64,000 bases of DNA. Origin: JAAYAO01 sp051133435. GTDB taxonomy: Bacteria > Actinomycetota > Actinomycetes > Propionibacteriales > Propionibacteriaceae. Location of the stretch: NCBI RefSeq assembly GCF_051133435.1, contig NZ_JBPGNY010000004.1, forward strand, positions 124,001 through 188,000, read 5' to 3'. Of the stretch, positions 40,013 through 50,311 are shown piece after piece. Below the pieces are notes generated by a model, which worked only from the letters and a program-made list of their open reading frames with translations, ran no database searches and was not told the origin of the DNA. Each line of letters begins with the position of its first letter. The stretch's first letter is position 1. Position numbers and translations under genes: made by a program.

Positions 40013-43000
40013 GCAAGGCATTCGACCTGGCCGGTGAACTGCCGGCCCCCGGCACCCGGGTGCTGCTGGAAGCCAGCGCCGGTACCGGCAAGACCTTCGC
40101 GATCGTCACCCTGGCGGTGCGCTACCTGGCCGCCGGCCTGGTTGAACTACCCCAATTGCTGCTGATCACGTTCACCGAGGCCGCCACCGGCGATCTTCGA
40201 TCCCGCCTGCGGGAACGGTTGGCCGACACCGCCGAAGCCCTTACCACCGACCGGCCGGCCGGCGACGACCCGATCCTCAAGGCCATCGATCGAGACGGCG
40301 ACCGGGGCGCAGCTCTACACCGGATTCGTGCTGCACTGAGCGAGTACGACCGGGCGACGATCCGCACCACCCACGCATTCTGTGCCGCGATGCTGACCGA
40401 ACTCGGGATGCTGGCCGATCACGACGTCTCCCAGATCCTGACCAAGGATGTGGATTCCTTCATCCACGAAATCGGCGTGGACTGCTGGCTGCGCCGTTTC
40501 GGCAAGCAACCGTCGCCCAGCCTGCCGTTGTCGGTGCGCAAGCGGCAGGAACGCGATGGGCTGAAGATCGCTCAACTGGTGGCAACCAATCCCGGCTCCG
40601 AACTCTGGCCTCCGCGCGATTTCCCCGACCTGCACGAGGCGGCTCGTGACCAGGTCGAGTTCGCCCACGACGTGCGCGAGGAGTTCGAGCTGCGCAAGCG
40701 TCGGCTGCGGGTGCAGACCTTCGACGATCTGCAGAACCGGCTGCGCGATGCGCTCGGCCACCCCACCACGGGAGCCCTGGTGGCCGAACGTCTCCAACAG
40801 CGCTTTCCCCTGGTGATGGTCGACGAGTTCCAGGACACCGACCCGGTGCAGTGGCAGGTGTTGCGCCGGGCCTTCGACGGCCGCTCCACGATGGTGTTGA
40901 TCGGCGACCCGAAACAGGCCATCTACGGTTTCCGTGGAGCCGACGTACAGAGCTACCTGGACGCCAGGGCCGGGGCCGAGGTGTTCACCCTGGACCGCAA
41001 CTGGCGCACCGATCGCCCGGTGCAGCGCTGCCTGGACGCACTGTTCGGGCAGGCGGCTCTGGGAGAAGGGATCGCTGTCACGCCGGTCGATTCCCATCAG
41101 AACGGGCGCCTGTTCCACACCAACGGTGCAGCCGCGGCACCGATGAACGTCCGCCTGATCGAAGGCACCTTCGACGACTACTGGCAGGCTCGTCCGGCGA
41201 TCGCCGAACACGCGGCCTCCCACATCGCCGAAACACTCACCGACCCCCCGATCGTGCATCCCAAGGACGGAGACCCCAGGCCGGTGCGACCCGGCGACAT
41301 GGCGGTACTGGTGCGCACGATCGCGATGGGTGAGTTCGTCCGCGACGCGCTCCGGCGGCGTGGGGTACCGGTGGTGTTCCCCGGAGCCAAGGGAGTGTTC
41401 TCCTCCCCGGCCGCGCAGTACTGGGAGACCCTTTTGGCAGCTCTGGACAGCCCCCGGGCACCACAGGTGCGGGGCCTGGCGTTGACCCCGCTGATCGGAT
41501 GGAGTCTGCAAGACCTCGCCGCCTCCGATGAGGCCGACCACGCCGAGTTGATGCAGCAGGTACGCCAATGGGCTCGGGTGTTGGCGACCGACGGGGTCAG
41601 TGCCCTCTTCGACAGCCTCAGCGTCGACCGTGACGTGACCGGGCGGCTGCTGGGCACCGAGGACGGCGAGCGCCTGGTCACCGACCTGCGGCATTTGGCC
41701 CAGGTGTTGCACCAGGCGCAAGGCGCCGAGAACCTCGGTACCGCCGGACTGTTGGCGTGGTTGCGCAAGCAGCGGGCGCTGTTGCGTGGCTCGGACGAAG
41801 AGCCACGCCGGTTGGAGACCGACTCCGATGTGGTCTTCATTTCCACCATGCACGGCGCCAAGGGCCTGGAATACCCTCTGGTGTTTCTGCCCGACACCTG
41901 GGACCACATCCCACCGCTGGACCTGTTGCCCAGCTACCACGACCGCGAAGACGGCCGGTTCAAACGGATGCTCGACGTGGTTTTCCCCTACGGTGCGGTC
42001 TCCCAGCAGCACGGTCAGCTCGCCGAGGCCGAACAGTTCGACGAAGATCTACGCCTCTTCTACGTCGCCACCACCCGGGCCCAGCATCAACTGACCCTGT
42101 GGTGGGCCGACGTGCGCAACCGCACCAAGTGCTCCCCCCTGCACCGGATGCTCTACACCCCACGGGTGCCCGGCCAGGTGCCGGCCACCGAGGTCACCCA
42201 ACCCATCGAGCCGCACCCCGACGGACTGCCCCACCTGAGCCGCGCCGGTGCCGTGGTGAGTTACTCCAAGATCACCGACACCGTGTTGCCGCCACCACGA
42301 GTCGAGAACGCCACGAACCTGCGAGCCCGGGTCTTCACCCGGGAGATCGACCGGGCCTGGCGGCGCACCTCCTACTCGGGATTGACCGCGCAGGTACATG
42401 CCCTGGGCCCGAATGTGTTGAGCGAACCACCGGTATCGGGCACCGAGGACGAACCCGAGACCCTCGAGTTGGTCGACGAGGCGACTCCGGTGGGCTCGGG
42501 CATGCTGTCGCCGATGTCGCATCTTCCGGCTGGCACCCGATTCGGGACACTGGTACACGCGGTCCTGGAGGAGGTCGATTTCCGCGCCCCCGATCTGGCC
42601 GCGGAGGTGCATCGGCACAGCGCACGGCTGTTGGCCCGGCTGCCGGTGGCCGGGATCGACGCCACCGGCTTGACCGAGGCCCTCCTGCCGTCGCTGCTCA
42701 CCCCCCTCGGGCCGCTGGCCGGTGGTCGCCGGCTGGCCGATATCGCGACGATCGACCGGCTGCCCGAGCTCGATTTCGACTACCCCCTGGCCGGCGGCGA
42801 CAGCCCGGCCGGACGGGTGCGATTGGGAGACCTGGCGAGCTTGATGGCCGACCGGCTGCCCCCGGACGACCCTCTGATCGACTATCCGGAGATGTTGAGC
42901 GACCCGATGCTCGCCGATGAGCCACTGCGGGGTTTCCTGACCGGATCCATCGACGCGGTCTTCCGGTTCACCGACCGGGAAGCAGCGCGTTACGTGGTGA

Positions 43001-43341
43001 GCGACTACAAGACCAACCGGCTGGGCGCCCCCGGCGTCGACCTGCTGGTCGACAACTACCACCCGAAGCGGCTGGCCGAGGCCATGATGAGCAGCCACTA
43101 CCCGCTGCAGGCCCTGCTCTACCAAGTGGCCCTACACCGGTACCTGCGCTGGCGACAGCCCAGATATCGACCCGAGGAACACCTCGGCGGGGTGCTGTAC
43201 CTGTTCGTCCGGGGAATGGCCGGGCCCGAAACCCCGGTGGTCGACGACGTACCGCACGGGGTGTTCTCCTGGCGGCCACCCGCCGGGTTGGTATGTGACC
43301 TGTCCGATCTGATCGCCGGAGGTGCGCGATGGGCATCTTGA
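40009..43341 (+). CDS. recB: RecBCD enzyme subunit RecB
   Basis: The 1110-residue 3'-5' helicase and nuclease subunit. Walker A ASAGTGKT is at residues 22-29, VDEFQDTDPVQW is motif II, and YVATTRAQHQL is motif VI. The C-terminal nuclease has FLTGSIDAVFR and SDYKTNRLG, giving the Asp...Asp-Tyr-Lys active site, followed by HYPLQALLYQVAL. All motors and nuclease residues look intact. It overlaps recC by 4 and recD by 13 bases. Confidence 0.95.
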   Translation: MSKAFDLAGELPAPGTRVLLEASAGTGKTFAIVTLAVRYLAAGLVELPQLLLITFTEAATGDLRSRLRERLADTAEALTTDRPAGDDPILKAIDRDGDRGAALHRIRAALSEYDRATIRTTHAFCAAMLTELGMLADHDVSQILTKDVDSFIHEIGVDCWLRRFGKQPSPSLPLSVRKRQERDGLKIAQLVATNPGSELWPPRDFPDLHEAARDQVEFAHDVREEFELRKRRLRVQTFDDLQNRLRDALGHPTTGALVAERLQQRFPLVMVDEFQDTDPVQWQVLRRAFDGRSTMVLIGDPKQAIYGFRGADVQSYLDARAGAEVFTLDRNWRTDRPVQRCLDALFGQAALGEGIAVTPVDSHQNGRLFHTNGAAAAPMNVRLIEGTFDDYWQARPAIAEHAASHIAETLTDPPIVHPKDGDPRPVRPGDMAVLVRTIAMGEFVRDALRRRGVPVVFPGAKGVFSSPAAQYWETLLAALDSPRAPQVRGLALTPLIGWSLQDLAASDEADHAELMQQVRQWARVLATDGVSALFDSLSVDRDVTGRLLGTEDGERLVTDLRHLAQVLHQAQGAENLGTAGLLAWLRKQRALLRGSDEEPRRLETDSDVVFISTMHGAKGLEYPLVFLPDTWDHIPPLDLLPSYHDREDGRFKRMLDVVFPYGAVSQQHGQLAEAEQFDEDLRLFYVATTRAQHQLTLWWADVRNRTKCSPLHRMLYTPRVPGQVPATEVTQPIEPHPDGLPHLSRAGAVVSYSKITDTVLPPPRVENATNLRARVFTREIDRAWRRTSYSGLTAQVHALGPNVLSEPPVSGTEDEPETLELVDEATPVGSGMLSPMSHLPAGTRFGTLVHAVLEEVDFRAPDLAAEVHRHSARLLARLPVAGIDATGLTEALLPSLLTPLGPLAGGRRLADIATIDRLPELDFDYPLAGGDSPAGRVRLGDLASLMADRLPPDDPLIDYPEMLSDPMLADEPLRGFLTGSIDAVFRFTDREAARYVVSDYKTNRLGAPGVDLLVDNYHPKRLAEAMMSSHYPLQALLYQVALHRYLRWRQPRYRPEEHLGGVLYLFVRGMAGPETPVVDDVPHGVFSWRPPAGLVCDLSDLIAGGARWAS

Positions 43342-45221
43342 CCGACACCCCGATCTCCGAGGCCGATGCCGCGGTGGGAGCCCCGCCCCTACTGGCGGAG
43401 TTCGCCGAGGCGGGAGTGCTCGGACATGCCGACATCCGGGTGGCGATGCGATTCGGCCAACTGCTGGACGAAACGAACGAACCGGTGTTGCTGGCCCTGG
43501 CGCTGACGGTGCGGGCCCTGCAACAGGGCTCGGTCTGCCTGGATCTGACGACCGTGGCCGACACGCCGTTCGACCTGAACGAAGGGTTCAGCAGCGATGC
43601 CCTGCCCTGGCCCGAGCCCGGCGCATGGTCGGCCGCGGTCGAGGCCTCACCGTTGACCACGTTGGGGCCGGACGCCGATGAAGGTCCGCGTCCGCTGCGG
43701 CAGGTCGACGGCTTGCTGTACCTGGAGCGGTATTGGCTGCAGGAGGAAGCGATCCGGCGCCGGCTGGTCGAGTACCGCCGAGCTGCTCCCCCGTCGGTGG
43801 ACGAGGGCGTGCTGTCCGAGGGCTTGGCGGCGCTGTTCACCCGGGAGGGTTTGGCCGAGGACGAGGTCGACCGGCAGCAGGTGGCGGCGATCCTCAGCAA
43901 CAGCGATTGGCTGACTGTGATCGCCGGCGGGCCGGGTACCGGCAAGACCAGTACCGTCGCGAAGTTGTTGGCGCTGATGTACGCCCAGGCCCCCGAACCG
44001 CCCCGCGTTGCCCTGGCAGCGCCCACCGGCAAGGCCGCGGCCAGGCTGTCGGAGGCGGTCGCCGATTCGGTGGCCGGTCTGCCCGAACCCTGGCGGGGGC
44101 TGGTGCCGCCGCTGCGGGCGGTAACCCTGCACAGCCTGCTGCAGATCTGGGGGCCGTTCAGTTCCGCGCGCCGCGATGAGCTGAACCCCCTGCCCTACGA
44201 CATCGTGATCGTCGATGAAACCTCGATGATGTCGCTGTCGCTGACCGACACCCTGTTGCGGGCGGTACGGCCGCCGGCCGAGGACGGCACCGGCACCCGG
44301 TTGGTGCTGATCGGGGATCCGAACCAGCTCACCTCGGTGGAAGCCGGCGCAGTACTGGCCGACATCTGTACCGCCGAACGAGCCCCCTCCGCGCGGTTGT
44401 CTTCGCTCATCGAACGCGTGGCACCGAGGGAAGCCGCCCTGCTCGGGTCGGTGTCGGGCCAGGTGGTCGAGCTGACCCACACCTGGCGGTTCCGGGGTCG
44501 GTTGCAGGAGGTGGCCGAGGCGATCCGGGTCTCGGACGCCGACCGGGTGATCGACCTGTTGACCGCGCCGGTCGCCGACCCGGTGGCCGATAATGCCCGG
44601 CTGATCGAGACCGACGTGAGCAGCACCATTCCGGAGGAGGTGCGAGATCACGTGGTCACGGCCGGGCAGGCACTGCACCTGGCCGCCGAAGCGGGGGACG
44701 CAGCCGGTGCACTGCAGGCCCTGGAGCAGTACCGAGTGCTGTGCGCCCATCGGCACGGCCCTCACGGGGTGAGCAGGTGGGGGCGCGAGATCGAAAGCTG
44801 GCTGGGACTTCGACACGGTGACGGGGAGTGGTACCTGGGCCGTCCGGTGATGGTCACCCGCAATGATCGCGACTTCGGCTTGTTCAACGGTGATACCGGC
44901 GTGGTGATTGCCACCGAGGACGGTCCCCGGGTGGTGTTCGAGGCCGACGGCACCAGGTGGGCCCCGACTCTGCTCGACGACTTGGCAACGGTTCACGCGA
45001 TGACCATTCACAAGGCTCAGGGGTCGCAATTCGGGCGGGTCGCGGTGATTCTGCCGCCCACGGATTCGCCCGTGTTGACCAAAGAACTGCTCTACACCGC
45101 GGTGACCCGGGCGGCCCGGGCCGTCGATGTGATCGGCACTGCCGAGGCGGTGCGCATCGCGGTCGGGCGCCCGGCGAACCGAGCCAGCGGTCTGCGGCGA
45201 CGCCTGGAGGAGCAGCACTGA
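43329..45221 (+). CDS. recD: RecBCD enzyme subunit RecD
   Basis: The 630-residue 5'-3' helicase subunit. Walker A GGPGTGKTS is at 200-208, IVDETSMMSL forms motif II and YTAVTRAARAVDVIG motif VI. GGAGGTGCGCG precedes the ATG inside the end of recB. With recC and recB this makes a complete double-strand-break resection enzyme, placed between the mycoredoxin gene and the nudC neighbourhood. Confidence 0.94.
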   Translation: MGILTDTPISEADAAVGAPPLLAEFAEAGVLGHADIRVAMRFGQLLDETNEPVLLALALTVRALQQGSVCLDLTTVADTPFDLNEGFSSDALPWPEPGAWSAAVEASPLTTLGPDADEGPRPLRQVDGLLYLERYWLQEEAIRRRLVEYRRAAPPSVDEGVLSEGLAALFTREGLAEDEVDRQQVAAILSNSDWLTVIAGGPGTGKTSTVAKLLALMYAQAPEPPRVALAAPTGKAAARLSEAVADSVAGLPEPWRGLVPPLRAVTLHSLLQIWGPFSSARRDELNPLPYDIVIVDETSMMSLSLTDTLLRAVRPPAEDGTGTRLVLIGDPNQLTSVEAGAVLADICTAERAPSARLSSLIERVAPREAALLGSVSGQVVELTHTWRFRGRLQEVAEAIRVSDADRVIDLLTAPVADPVADNARLIETDVSSTIPEEVRDHVVTAGQALHLAAEAGDAAGALQALEQYRVLCAHRHGPHGVSRWGREIESWLGLRHGDGEWYLGRPVMVTRNDRDFGLFNGDTGVVIATEDGPRVVFEADGTRWAPTLLDDLATVHAMTIHKAQGSQFGRVAVILPPTDSPVLTKELLYTAVTRAARAVDVIGTAEAVRIAVGRPANRASGLRRRLEEQH

Positions 45222-45284
45222 TCATCCGGAGAAACAGCCCGGCGTCTGGAGGAACACACGGGGGTGGTGCACAGCACCGCCCAA

Positions 45285-45315
45285 AGGCAAAATGCCCGCT
45301 CGGATGAGCGGGCAT
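45285..45315 (-). terminator. Rho-independent terminator, minus strand
   Basis: ATGCCCGCTC-GGAT-GAGCGGGCAT is a perfect 10-bp stem (45292-45315). Read on the minus strand it is followed by TTTTGCCTTTG. It separates recD from the convergent gene at 45518. Confidence 0.8.
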
Positions 45316-45410
45316 GAAGAAAAGTAGGGCGCCGGGCTGGGAGCGCCTGTCGGCGCGAGGCCGCTCGTGGCGGCTAAAGTTGGAGCCCGGGGCTACCGCA
45401 ACCCGACGCA
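45285..45410 (-). ncRNA. Candidate structured small RNA with terminator
   Basis: On the minus strand, TTGGGT (45446-45441), 18 bases, and TATTGT (45422-45417) resemble a promoter; transcription would start near 45410. The RNA then holds hairpins GCCGC-N5-GCGGC (45360-45374) and GCGCC-N4-GGCGC (45343-45356) and ends in a 10-bp terminator stem. No protein is recognisable here. It could instead be the 3' tail of the upstream minus-strand gene. Confidence 0.4.
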
Positions 45411-45517
45411 TGCTCGACAATAGTCGCTCGGCAGGGCCGGACCCAAATACTCTCCGGGCTTATCGCTTCGTTGGTTGTGGTGATGCCCACCGGTAGCTCT
45501 CGCCGGACCAGTGGCCG

Positions 45518-46117
45518 TTACTCCAGCGAGCCGGCCCGCCACAGTTTCGCGCACACCGTCAAGTCATTGGCCAGGCGCTGCAGCCGTCCGGCATTGCCGA
45601 GGTCGTCGGAATTCCGGGCCAGTTCGGAGCGTCCCGAAACGACCACATGGCAGAAGGCCGCGGCCCGTTCCAGGGCTATCGCGAAGTCACCGGTGAAGGC
45701 TCCCCGCAGGATTTCGTCGGCCACCCGGCGGACCTCGTCCGGGCCCGGCGGTTCGATTCCTGCCACCGCGTGGTTCGGTTCGGTGAAGGGCACTCCGGCG
45801 CCGTACTCGCGGGCCACCGCATAGGGGTCGGACCGCATCCATTCGCGCAGCAGGTAAAGCCGGTACATCGCACCCGGCAGCGAATGTGCGGGACGCCGGG
45901 CCCAGAAGTCGGCCAACGTCGGCAGGCCCACCTCCTCGGCCAACACCAGCAGCCGTTCGGTCACCTCCGGGTCATCGGCCGACTGCCCGGCCCGCAACAA
46001 CACCGCGGCCGACTCGTGGGCGGCGTGCATCTCGGCGAAGGGATCGGATCTTTCGGCCAGCGCTTCGAGCGCAGCCGGTTCCTGGAAGCTGGGGCGACGC
46101 GGACGTTGATCGGACAC
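45518..46117 (-). CDS. Conserved hypothetical protein
   Basis: A 199-residue soluble, mainly helical protein that I cannot assign to a named function; similar actinobacterial proteins are common. It starts at GTG 46117 (VSDQRPRRPSFQEP). Features are FAEMHAAHESAAVLLRAG, ADFWARRPAHSLPGAMYRLYLLREW and an Arg/Ala-rich C-terminal helix bundle. It has no signal peptide or membrane helix. It lies 27 bases from the nudC end on the same strand and is probably co-transcribed with it. Confidence 0.72.
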   Translation of the reverse strand: MSDQRPRRPSFQEPAALEALAERSDPFAEMHAAHESAAVLLRAGQSADDPEVTERLLVLAEEVGLPTLADFWARRPAHSLPGAMYRLYLLREWMRSDPYAVAREYGAGVPFTEPNHAVAGIEPPGPDEVRRVADEILRGAFTGDFAIALERAAAFCHVVVSGRSELARNSDDLGNAGRLQRLANDLTVCAKLWRAGSLE

Positions 46118-46144
46118 CCTCCCAGGCTACTCCTCGAGCAAGCC

Positions 46145-47011
46145 TCAACTGCGTGGATCGGGCAAACGCCCGGCCCGCCAGTCCTCGATGATCCGATTGG
46201 AGATCGACCAACTACCGGGCATCTTCAGCGTGCCCTCGGCCAACCGGGCATTCATCTCCTCACGGGAGAACCATTCGGCATGGATGATCTCGCGCCCGTC
46301 GACCTGAAAGTCCGGGGTCACCGCATGGGCGACGAAACCGACCATCAACGATCGTGGGAAGGGCCAGGGCTGGCTACCGACATAGCGCATCGCATCCAAG
46401 GTGAGTTTGGCCTCCTCGGCCAGTTCTCGGTGCACGGCGTCTTCGAAGGTTTCCCCCACCGCGACGAAGCCGGCCAGCAGCGACATCCGGTACTCGTCCC
46501 AGTCGACGTGATGGCCCAGCAGCAGCCGGTCGTCGTCGTCCACCACGGCCACGATCACGGCCGGATCGTGGCGGGGGAAGTGATCACTGTGGCAGGCGGC
46601 GCAGTAGCGGCTGAATCCGCCGCGTTGGGCCTCGGTGCTCGCGCCACATCGTCCGCAGTGTTGTTCGGCCCGGTGCCAGGTCAGCAAGGCGGTGGCGACC
46701 GTGGCCACTTCCAGGTCGACCTCGGAAAGATTCTTGCCGATCAGGATCAGCGGCTCGGCAGCACCATCGACGGCGACTTCCTCGGCGAAGATCGGCACCT
46801 GATCGCGGATGCCCAGCAGGAAGTGCCGGTGCGGGTCGTAGTCACCGCGCACCGGCTGGAAGCGCAGCGCATCGTCGGTGATCGGCAACATTCCGCGCTC
46901 ACCGACCTGCAGCAACAAGGCGTCGTCGTGCCATTGCTGCTCGACCCACCCGGGCTGCTCCCGTTCTTCGTCGGCCCGTTCCAGCAGGCTTCCGGATCCC
47001 CAGTTGCTCAC
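46145..47011 (-). CDS. nudC: NADH/NAD-cap pyrophosphatase NudC
   Basis: A 288-residue Nudix hydrolase that cleaves NAD(H) and can remove NAD caps from RNA. The zinc ribbon has CGRC and YCAAC pairs. The Nudix box spans GFVAVGETFEDAVHRELAEE, with Ala in place of the usual Gly after EE. The NudC signature SQPWPFPRS follows. The start is GTG at 47011. It matches Rv3199c in place, just after adnB on the same strand. Confidence 0.94.
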   Translation of the reverse strand: MSNWGSGSLLERADEEREQPGWVEQQWHDDALLLQVGERGMLPITDDALRFQPVRGDYDPHRHFLLGIRDQVPIFAEEVAVDGAAEPLILIGKNLSEVDLEVATVATALLTWHRAEQHCGRCGASTEAQRGGFSRYCAACHSDHFPRHDPAVIVAVVDDDDRLLLGHHVDWDEYRMSLLAGFVAVGETFEDAVHRELAEEAKLTLDAMRYVGSQPWPFPRSLMVGFVAHAVTPDFQVDGREIIHAEWFSREEMNARLAEGTLKMPGSWSISNRIIEDWRAGRLPDPRS

Positions 47012-47035
47012 CGGTTCAGCCTAGCCATCGCATGC

Positions 47036-50000
47036 TCACTGCGAAGTGTGCGTTTCAGTGGCGTCGGCATCGGTCACCCAGGAAACCAGTTCGTCCCGGC
47101 TGGGCAGGTCGTCCTCATGCAGCTTCAGCGTGTTACTCCGTACGTAGAAGAAACCGGCGTGCACCCGGTCGACATCCACACCCTGCACCTGGGCCCAGGC
47201 CAGCCGGTACAGCGCGAGCTGGTGCGGGTCGGCGTTCTCGCGATGGTGCGTCTTCCAATCCACCACCAGCCAGCTGCCGTCCGGCTCGCGGTACACCGCA
47301 TCGATCCGGGAGCGCACCACTTGGGTGCCGATGGTGAAGGTGACCGCCTGCTCGATCGCATAGGGCTGCCGGTCGGCGAAGGGGCTCTGCCGGAAGGCCC
47401 GGCACAGTTCGGCGAACTCGTCGGGCTCACCTGCCGAGCCGGTGGATGCCGGTTCCATCAGGTCGTCCTCGTCGGCGAAGAGGTCTTCGGTATCGACCAG
47501 GGCCGGCATCTCCAGGTGACGTTGTACCCAACCGTGGAAACGGGTGCCGAGGTCGGCCGCCGGGGACGGGGCGGTGGGCATCGGACGCACCAGTTGTCGG
47601 GCCATCCGCTCGGGGTCGCGCTGGGCGGCGATCAACCGCGATGCCGAGACCGCCGCCGGCATCGGCACCACCCGAGGTTCGTGTTGGTCCGAAGCCTCCC
47701 GCAGCAACAACTCGATGTCGCTGTCCCAGGCCGCGACGATTTCCTCCTCATCCAGCTTGAGCGGGTCGGCATCCGGGTCGTCGACCGGGCCGCCGCCCGC
47801 CAGGCGGTCATGGGCAGCACGGACCAGTTCGGCCGCCGCGGCGCGCCGAGCACCCCATTCCGGGTCGACCGGCACCGGCCAGGGGTGCGGACGCAGGTCG
47901 GCATCCATCGGGTTCGGGCTGTTGGGCTCGGGAGCTTCGGCCACCGGGTACAGGTGTCCCTGCTCCCGGGCGGCATCCATCAACGGCTCCAGGTATCGCG
48001 AGAGTTCGCACACCTTGTCGCGAACGTCACGCCAGTAGTGTCCGGTGGCCACCACGCGCTGTCGGGCTCGGGTGACCGCCACATAGGCCAGCCGATGTTC
48101 GGCTCGCAGCGCCTGGTCCTTCAGATCCTCGTGATAGGCATCGAGATCCTTCTTGTCGGCATCGATCACCTGTGGAATCGAGTCGGCGTCACCGCGCAGT
48201 GTGGGCGGGAGGACCGCGGACGACCGGGCGAAATCGTTGGTGACCCGGGTGGACGGAAAGGTGCCGTCGACCAGCGAGGGCAGGAAGACCAGTTCCCATT
48301 CCAGGCCTTTGGCCTTGTGGATGGTGAGCAGTTTCACCGAGTCCCGGTTGCTGGGGACGGCCTGGTCCAAGCCGGTGCCGTGTTCGAGTTCGGCATCCAA
48401 CCAGGCAAGGAAACCGGTCAACGAACCGTCGCGTTCCAATGACAGGTAGGTACCGGCCGCGTCGGCGAAGGCCGCGAGGTGATCGGCCCGGTTCGGCTCG
48501 GACAGGTTTGCCACGGCCAGCTCGATGCCCAATCCCAGGGCGTCGACCACCCGACGCAGCAGGTCGGGCAAGGGTTCATCGCAGTGCGAACGCAACTCGG
48601 TCAGTTCGTCGTGGAATTGCTTGAATCGGTCCCTGGCCTGCGGGCTGTACGGCAGCGGGCCGGGGTCGCCCACGGCATCGAGCAGGGCCACCAGATCGGT
48701 CGGGTCAACCTCGGCGACGGTCTCGTCCAGCCGGTCGTCGATGCTGTCGCGTTCCACCTCGCTGCGCCGCGCCATCGCCAAGTCCTGGGCTCGTTTACCG
48801 AGCAACGCCAGATCCCGCGCCCCGATCGCCCACCGTGGTCCGCTGAGCAACCGGGTCACCGCCGGGTTGGCGGTGACATCGTCCAACAGCCGCAGAGTGC
48901 CCACCACATCGGCGATCTCGGGCAGTTTCAGCAAGCCACCGAGACCCACGATCTCGACCGGCACATCACGATCGGACAACTCCGAGTACACCGGACCGAT
49001 GTCATCGTTCCGCCGGCACAGCACCGCGATGTCGGACCAACAGGTGACCAGATCACCGCCATTGGACGGATGAGCGGCAACAACCTGTTCCGCGATCCAG
49101 GCATTCTCCTCCGGCTGGGTCTGGAAGGTTGCGGCGTGCACCTCACCGGGCGGGGTGCCCTCGGGGGCAACGAGGTCGGTGATCTTCTGGATGATGTACG
49201 GGTCTTCGTGCAGCGGCTTGGCCAGTTCGTTGGCCACATCGAGGATGCGTTGCCCGCTGCGTCGGTTGACGCTCAACTCGTAGCCGCGAGCCCCGGAGCC
49301 GTCTGCGCGGGGAAAGTCGCGGGCGAAACGGCTGATATTGCTGGCAGCCGCCCCACGCCACCCGTAGATCGCCTGGCAGGGGTCACCCACTGCGGTCACC
49401 GCATGGCCGCGACCCTCCTCGATCGTCTCGCCCGAGAACAGAGCCTGCAGCAGCGCGGCCTGGGCCGAGGAAGTATCTTGGTATTCGTCGAGCAGCACCA
49501 CCGGCCATTGCTCCCGTACCGCTGCGGACACCGCCGGAACTTCCTCTGCAAGCCGAGCGGCAATCACCAGTTGATCGCTGAACTCCACAAATCCCAGTCG
49601 CTGTTTGAGCTCCTGGTATTGATCGACCAGGCCGGCCAGTTCCAGCCGTTCCATCGCTCGTGCCCGCGCTTCGGCCACGGCGTTCTTGACCTTGCCCTGG
49701 CGCAGCGGCACCGCATCCAACTCCCGGATCCATGCGATGGAGTCCTCGCGCAGTTGCTCGGTGGTGACCAGGTGCGAGGTCAACGCCCCGTCGAGGCTCA
49801 ACACACGCTCGACCACCGTGCCGGGGGTCAGCCGGGACAACTGTTCGAAGGGGCCCGCCGCCTTGGAGACCACCTGTTCGGCCAGCCGGTACCGGGTGGC
49901 CCCGGTCACGATCACCGGGTCGGAATCCACCCCGAGTCGCACCCCGTGTTCGGCCACCAACCGCCCGGCGAAGGCGTCATAGGTCATCACCACCTGTTCG

Positions 50001-50311
50001 CCGGCATCGTCGATGCCGTCCGGGTCGATCACCCCGGCCTTGAGCAGCGCGGTGCGCACCCGGTGCGCCAGTTCCGCGGCGGCCTTGCGGGTGAAGGTCA
50101 GACCGAGCACATCTTCGGGCCGGACTTGGCCGGTACCGACCAACCACACCACCCGGGCGGCCATCACCGTGGTCTTGCCCGAACCGGCCCCGGCGATGAT
50201 CACCCCCGGTTCGATGGGTGCGGTGATCGCTTCCAATTGCTGGTCGGAGAACGGGATCTCCAGGGCCCGGCACAACTGTTCCGGGTCGGTGAGCAACTGT
50301 CGGGTCGTCAT
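47036..50311 (-). CDS. adnB: AdnB: helicase-nuclease subunit of AdnAB
   Basis: A 1091-residue UvrD-type motor with a C-terminal RecB-family nuclease. Walker A GAGSGKTT is at 41-48, LLDEYQDTS is motif II, and YVAVTRARQR is motif VI, all intact. The nuclease shows SRIDAVYREPDG and VVDWKTH. In mycobacterial AdnAB the AdnB motor drives translocation, which fits the intact motifs here. ATG at 50311 overlaps the adnA stop by 4 bases. AdnAB resects double-strand breaks independently of RecBCD. Confidence 0.92.
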   Translation of the reverse strand: MTTRQLLTDPEQLCRALEIPFSDQQLEAITAPIEPGVIIAGAGSGKTTVMAARVVWLVGTGQVRPEDVLGLTFTRKAAAELAHRVRTALLKAGVIDPDGIDDAGEQVVMTYDAFAGRLVAEHGVRLGVDSDPVIVTGATRYRLAEQVVSKAAGPFEQLSRLTPGTVVERVLSLDGALTSHLVTTEQLREDSIAWIRELDAVPLRQGKVKNAVAEARARAMERLELAGLVDQYQELKQRLGFVEFSDQLVIAARLAEEVPAVSAAVREQWPVVLLDEYQDTSSAQAALLQALFSGETIEEGRGHAVTAVGDPCQAIYGWRGAAASNISRFARDFPRADGSGARGYELSVNRRSGQRILDVANELAKPLHEDPYIIQKITDLVAPEGTPPGEVHAATFQTQPEENAWIAEQVVAAHPSNGGDLVTCWSDIAVLCRRNDDIGPVYSELSDRDVPVEIVGLGGLLKLPEIADVVGTLRLLDDVTANPAVTRLLSGPRWAIGARDLALLGKRAQDLAMARRSEVERDSIDDRLDETVAEVDPTDLVALLDAVGDPGPLPYSPQARDRFKQFHDELTELRSHCDEPLPDLLRRVVDALGLGIELAVANLSEPNRADHLAAFADAAGTYLSLERDGSLTGFLAWLDAELEHGTGLDQAVPSNRDSVKLLTIHKAKGLEWELVFLPSLVDGTFPSTRVTNDFARSSAVLPPTLRGDADSIPQVIDADKKDLDAYHEDLKDQALRAEHRLAYVAVTRARQRVVATGHYWRDVRDKVCELSRYLEPLMDAAREQGHLYPVAEAPEPNSPNPMDADLRPHPWPVPVDPEWGARRAAAAELVRAAHDRLAGGGPVDDPDADPLKLDEEEIVAAWDSDIELLLREASDQHEPRVVPMPAAVSASRLIAAQRDPERMARQLVRPMPTAPSPAADLGTRFHGWVQRHLEMPALVDTEDLFADEDDLMEPASTGSAGEPDEFAELCRAFRQSPFADRQPYAIEQAVTFTIGTQVVRSRIDAVYREPDGSWLVVDWKTHHRENADPHQLALYRLAWAQVQGVDVDRVHAGFFYVRSNTLKLHEDDLPSRDELVSWVTDADATETHTSQ

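Noticed and set aside
45314..45496. A 60-codon plus-strand frame
   Set aside because: It lacks a ribosome site, starts in the terminator hairpin and has random composition; the structured-RNA reading fits better.
45647..48442. A 931-codon plus-strand frame across the nudC and adnB genes
   Set aside because: It runs opposite three well-supported minus-strand genes and shows no family motif.
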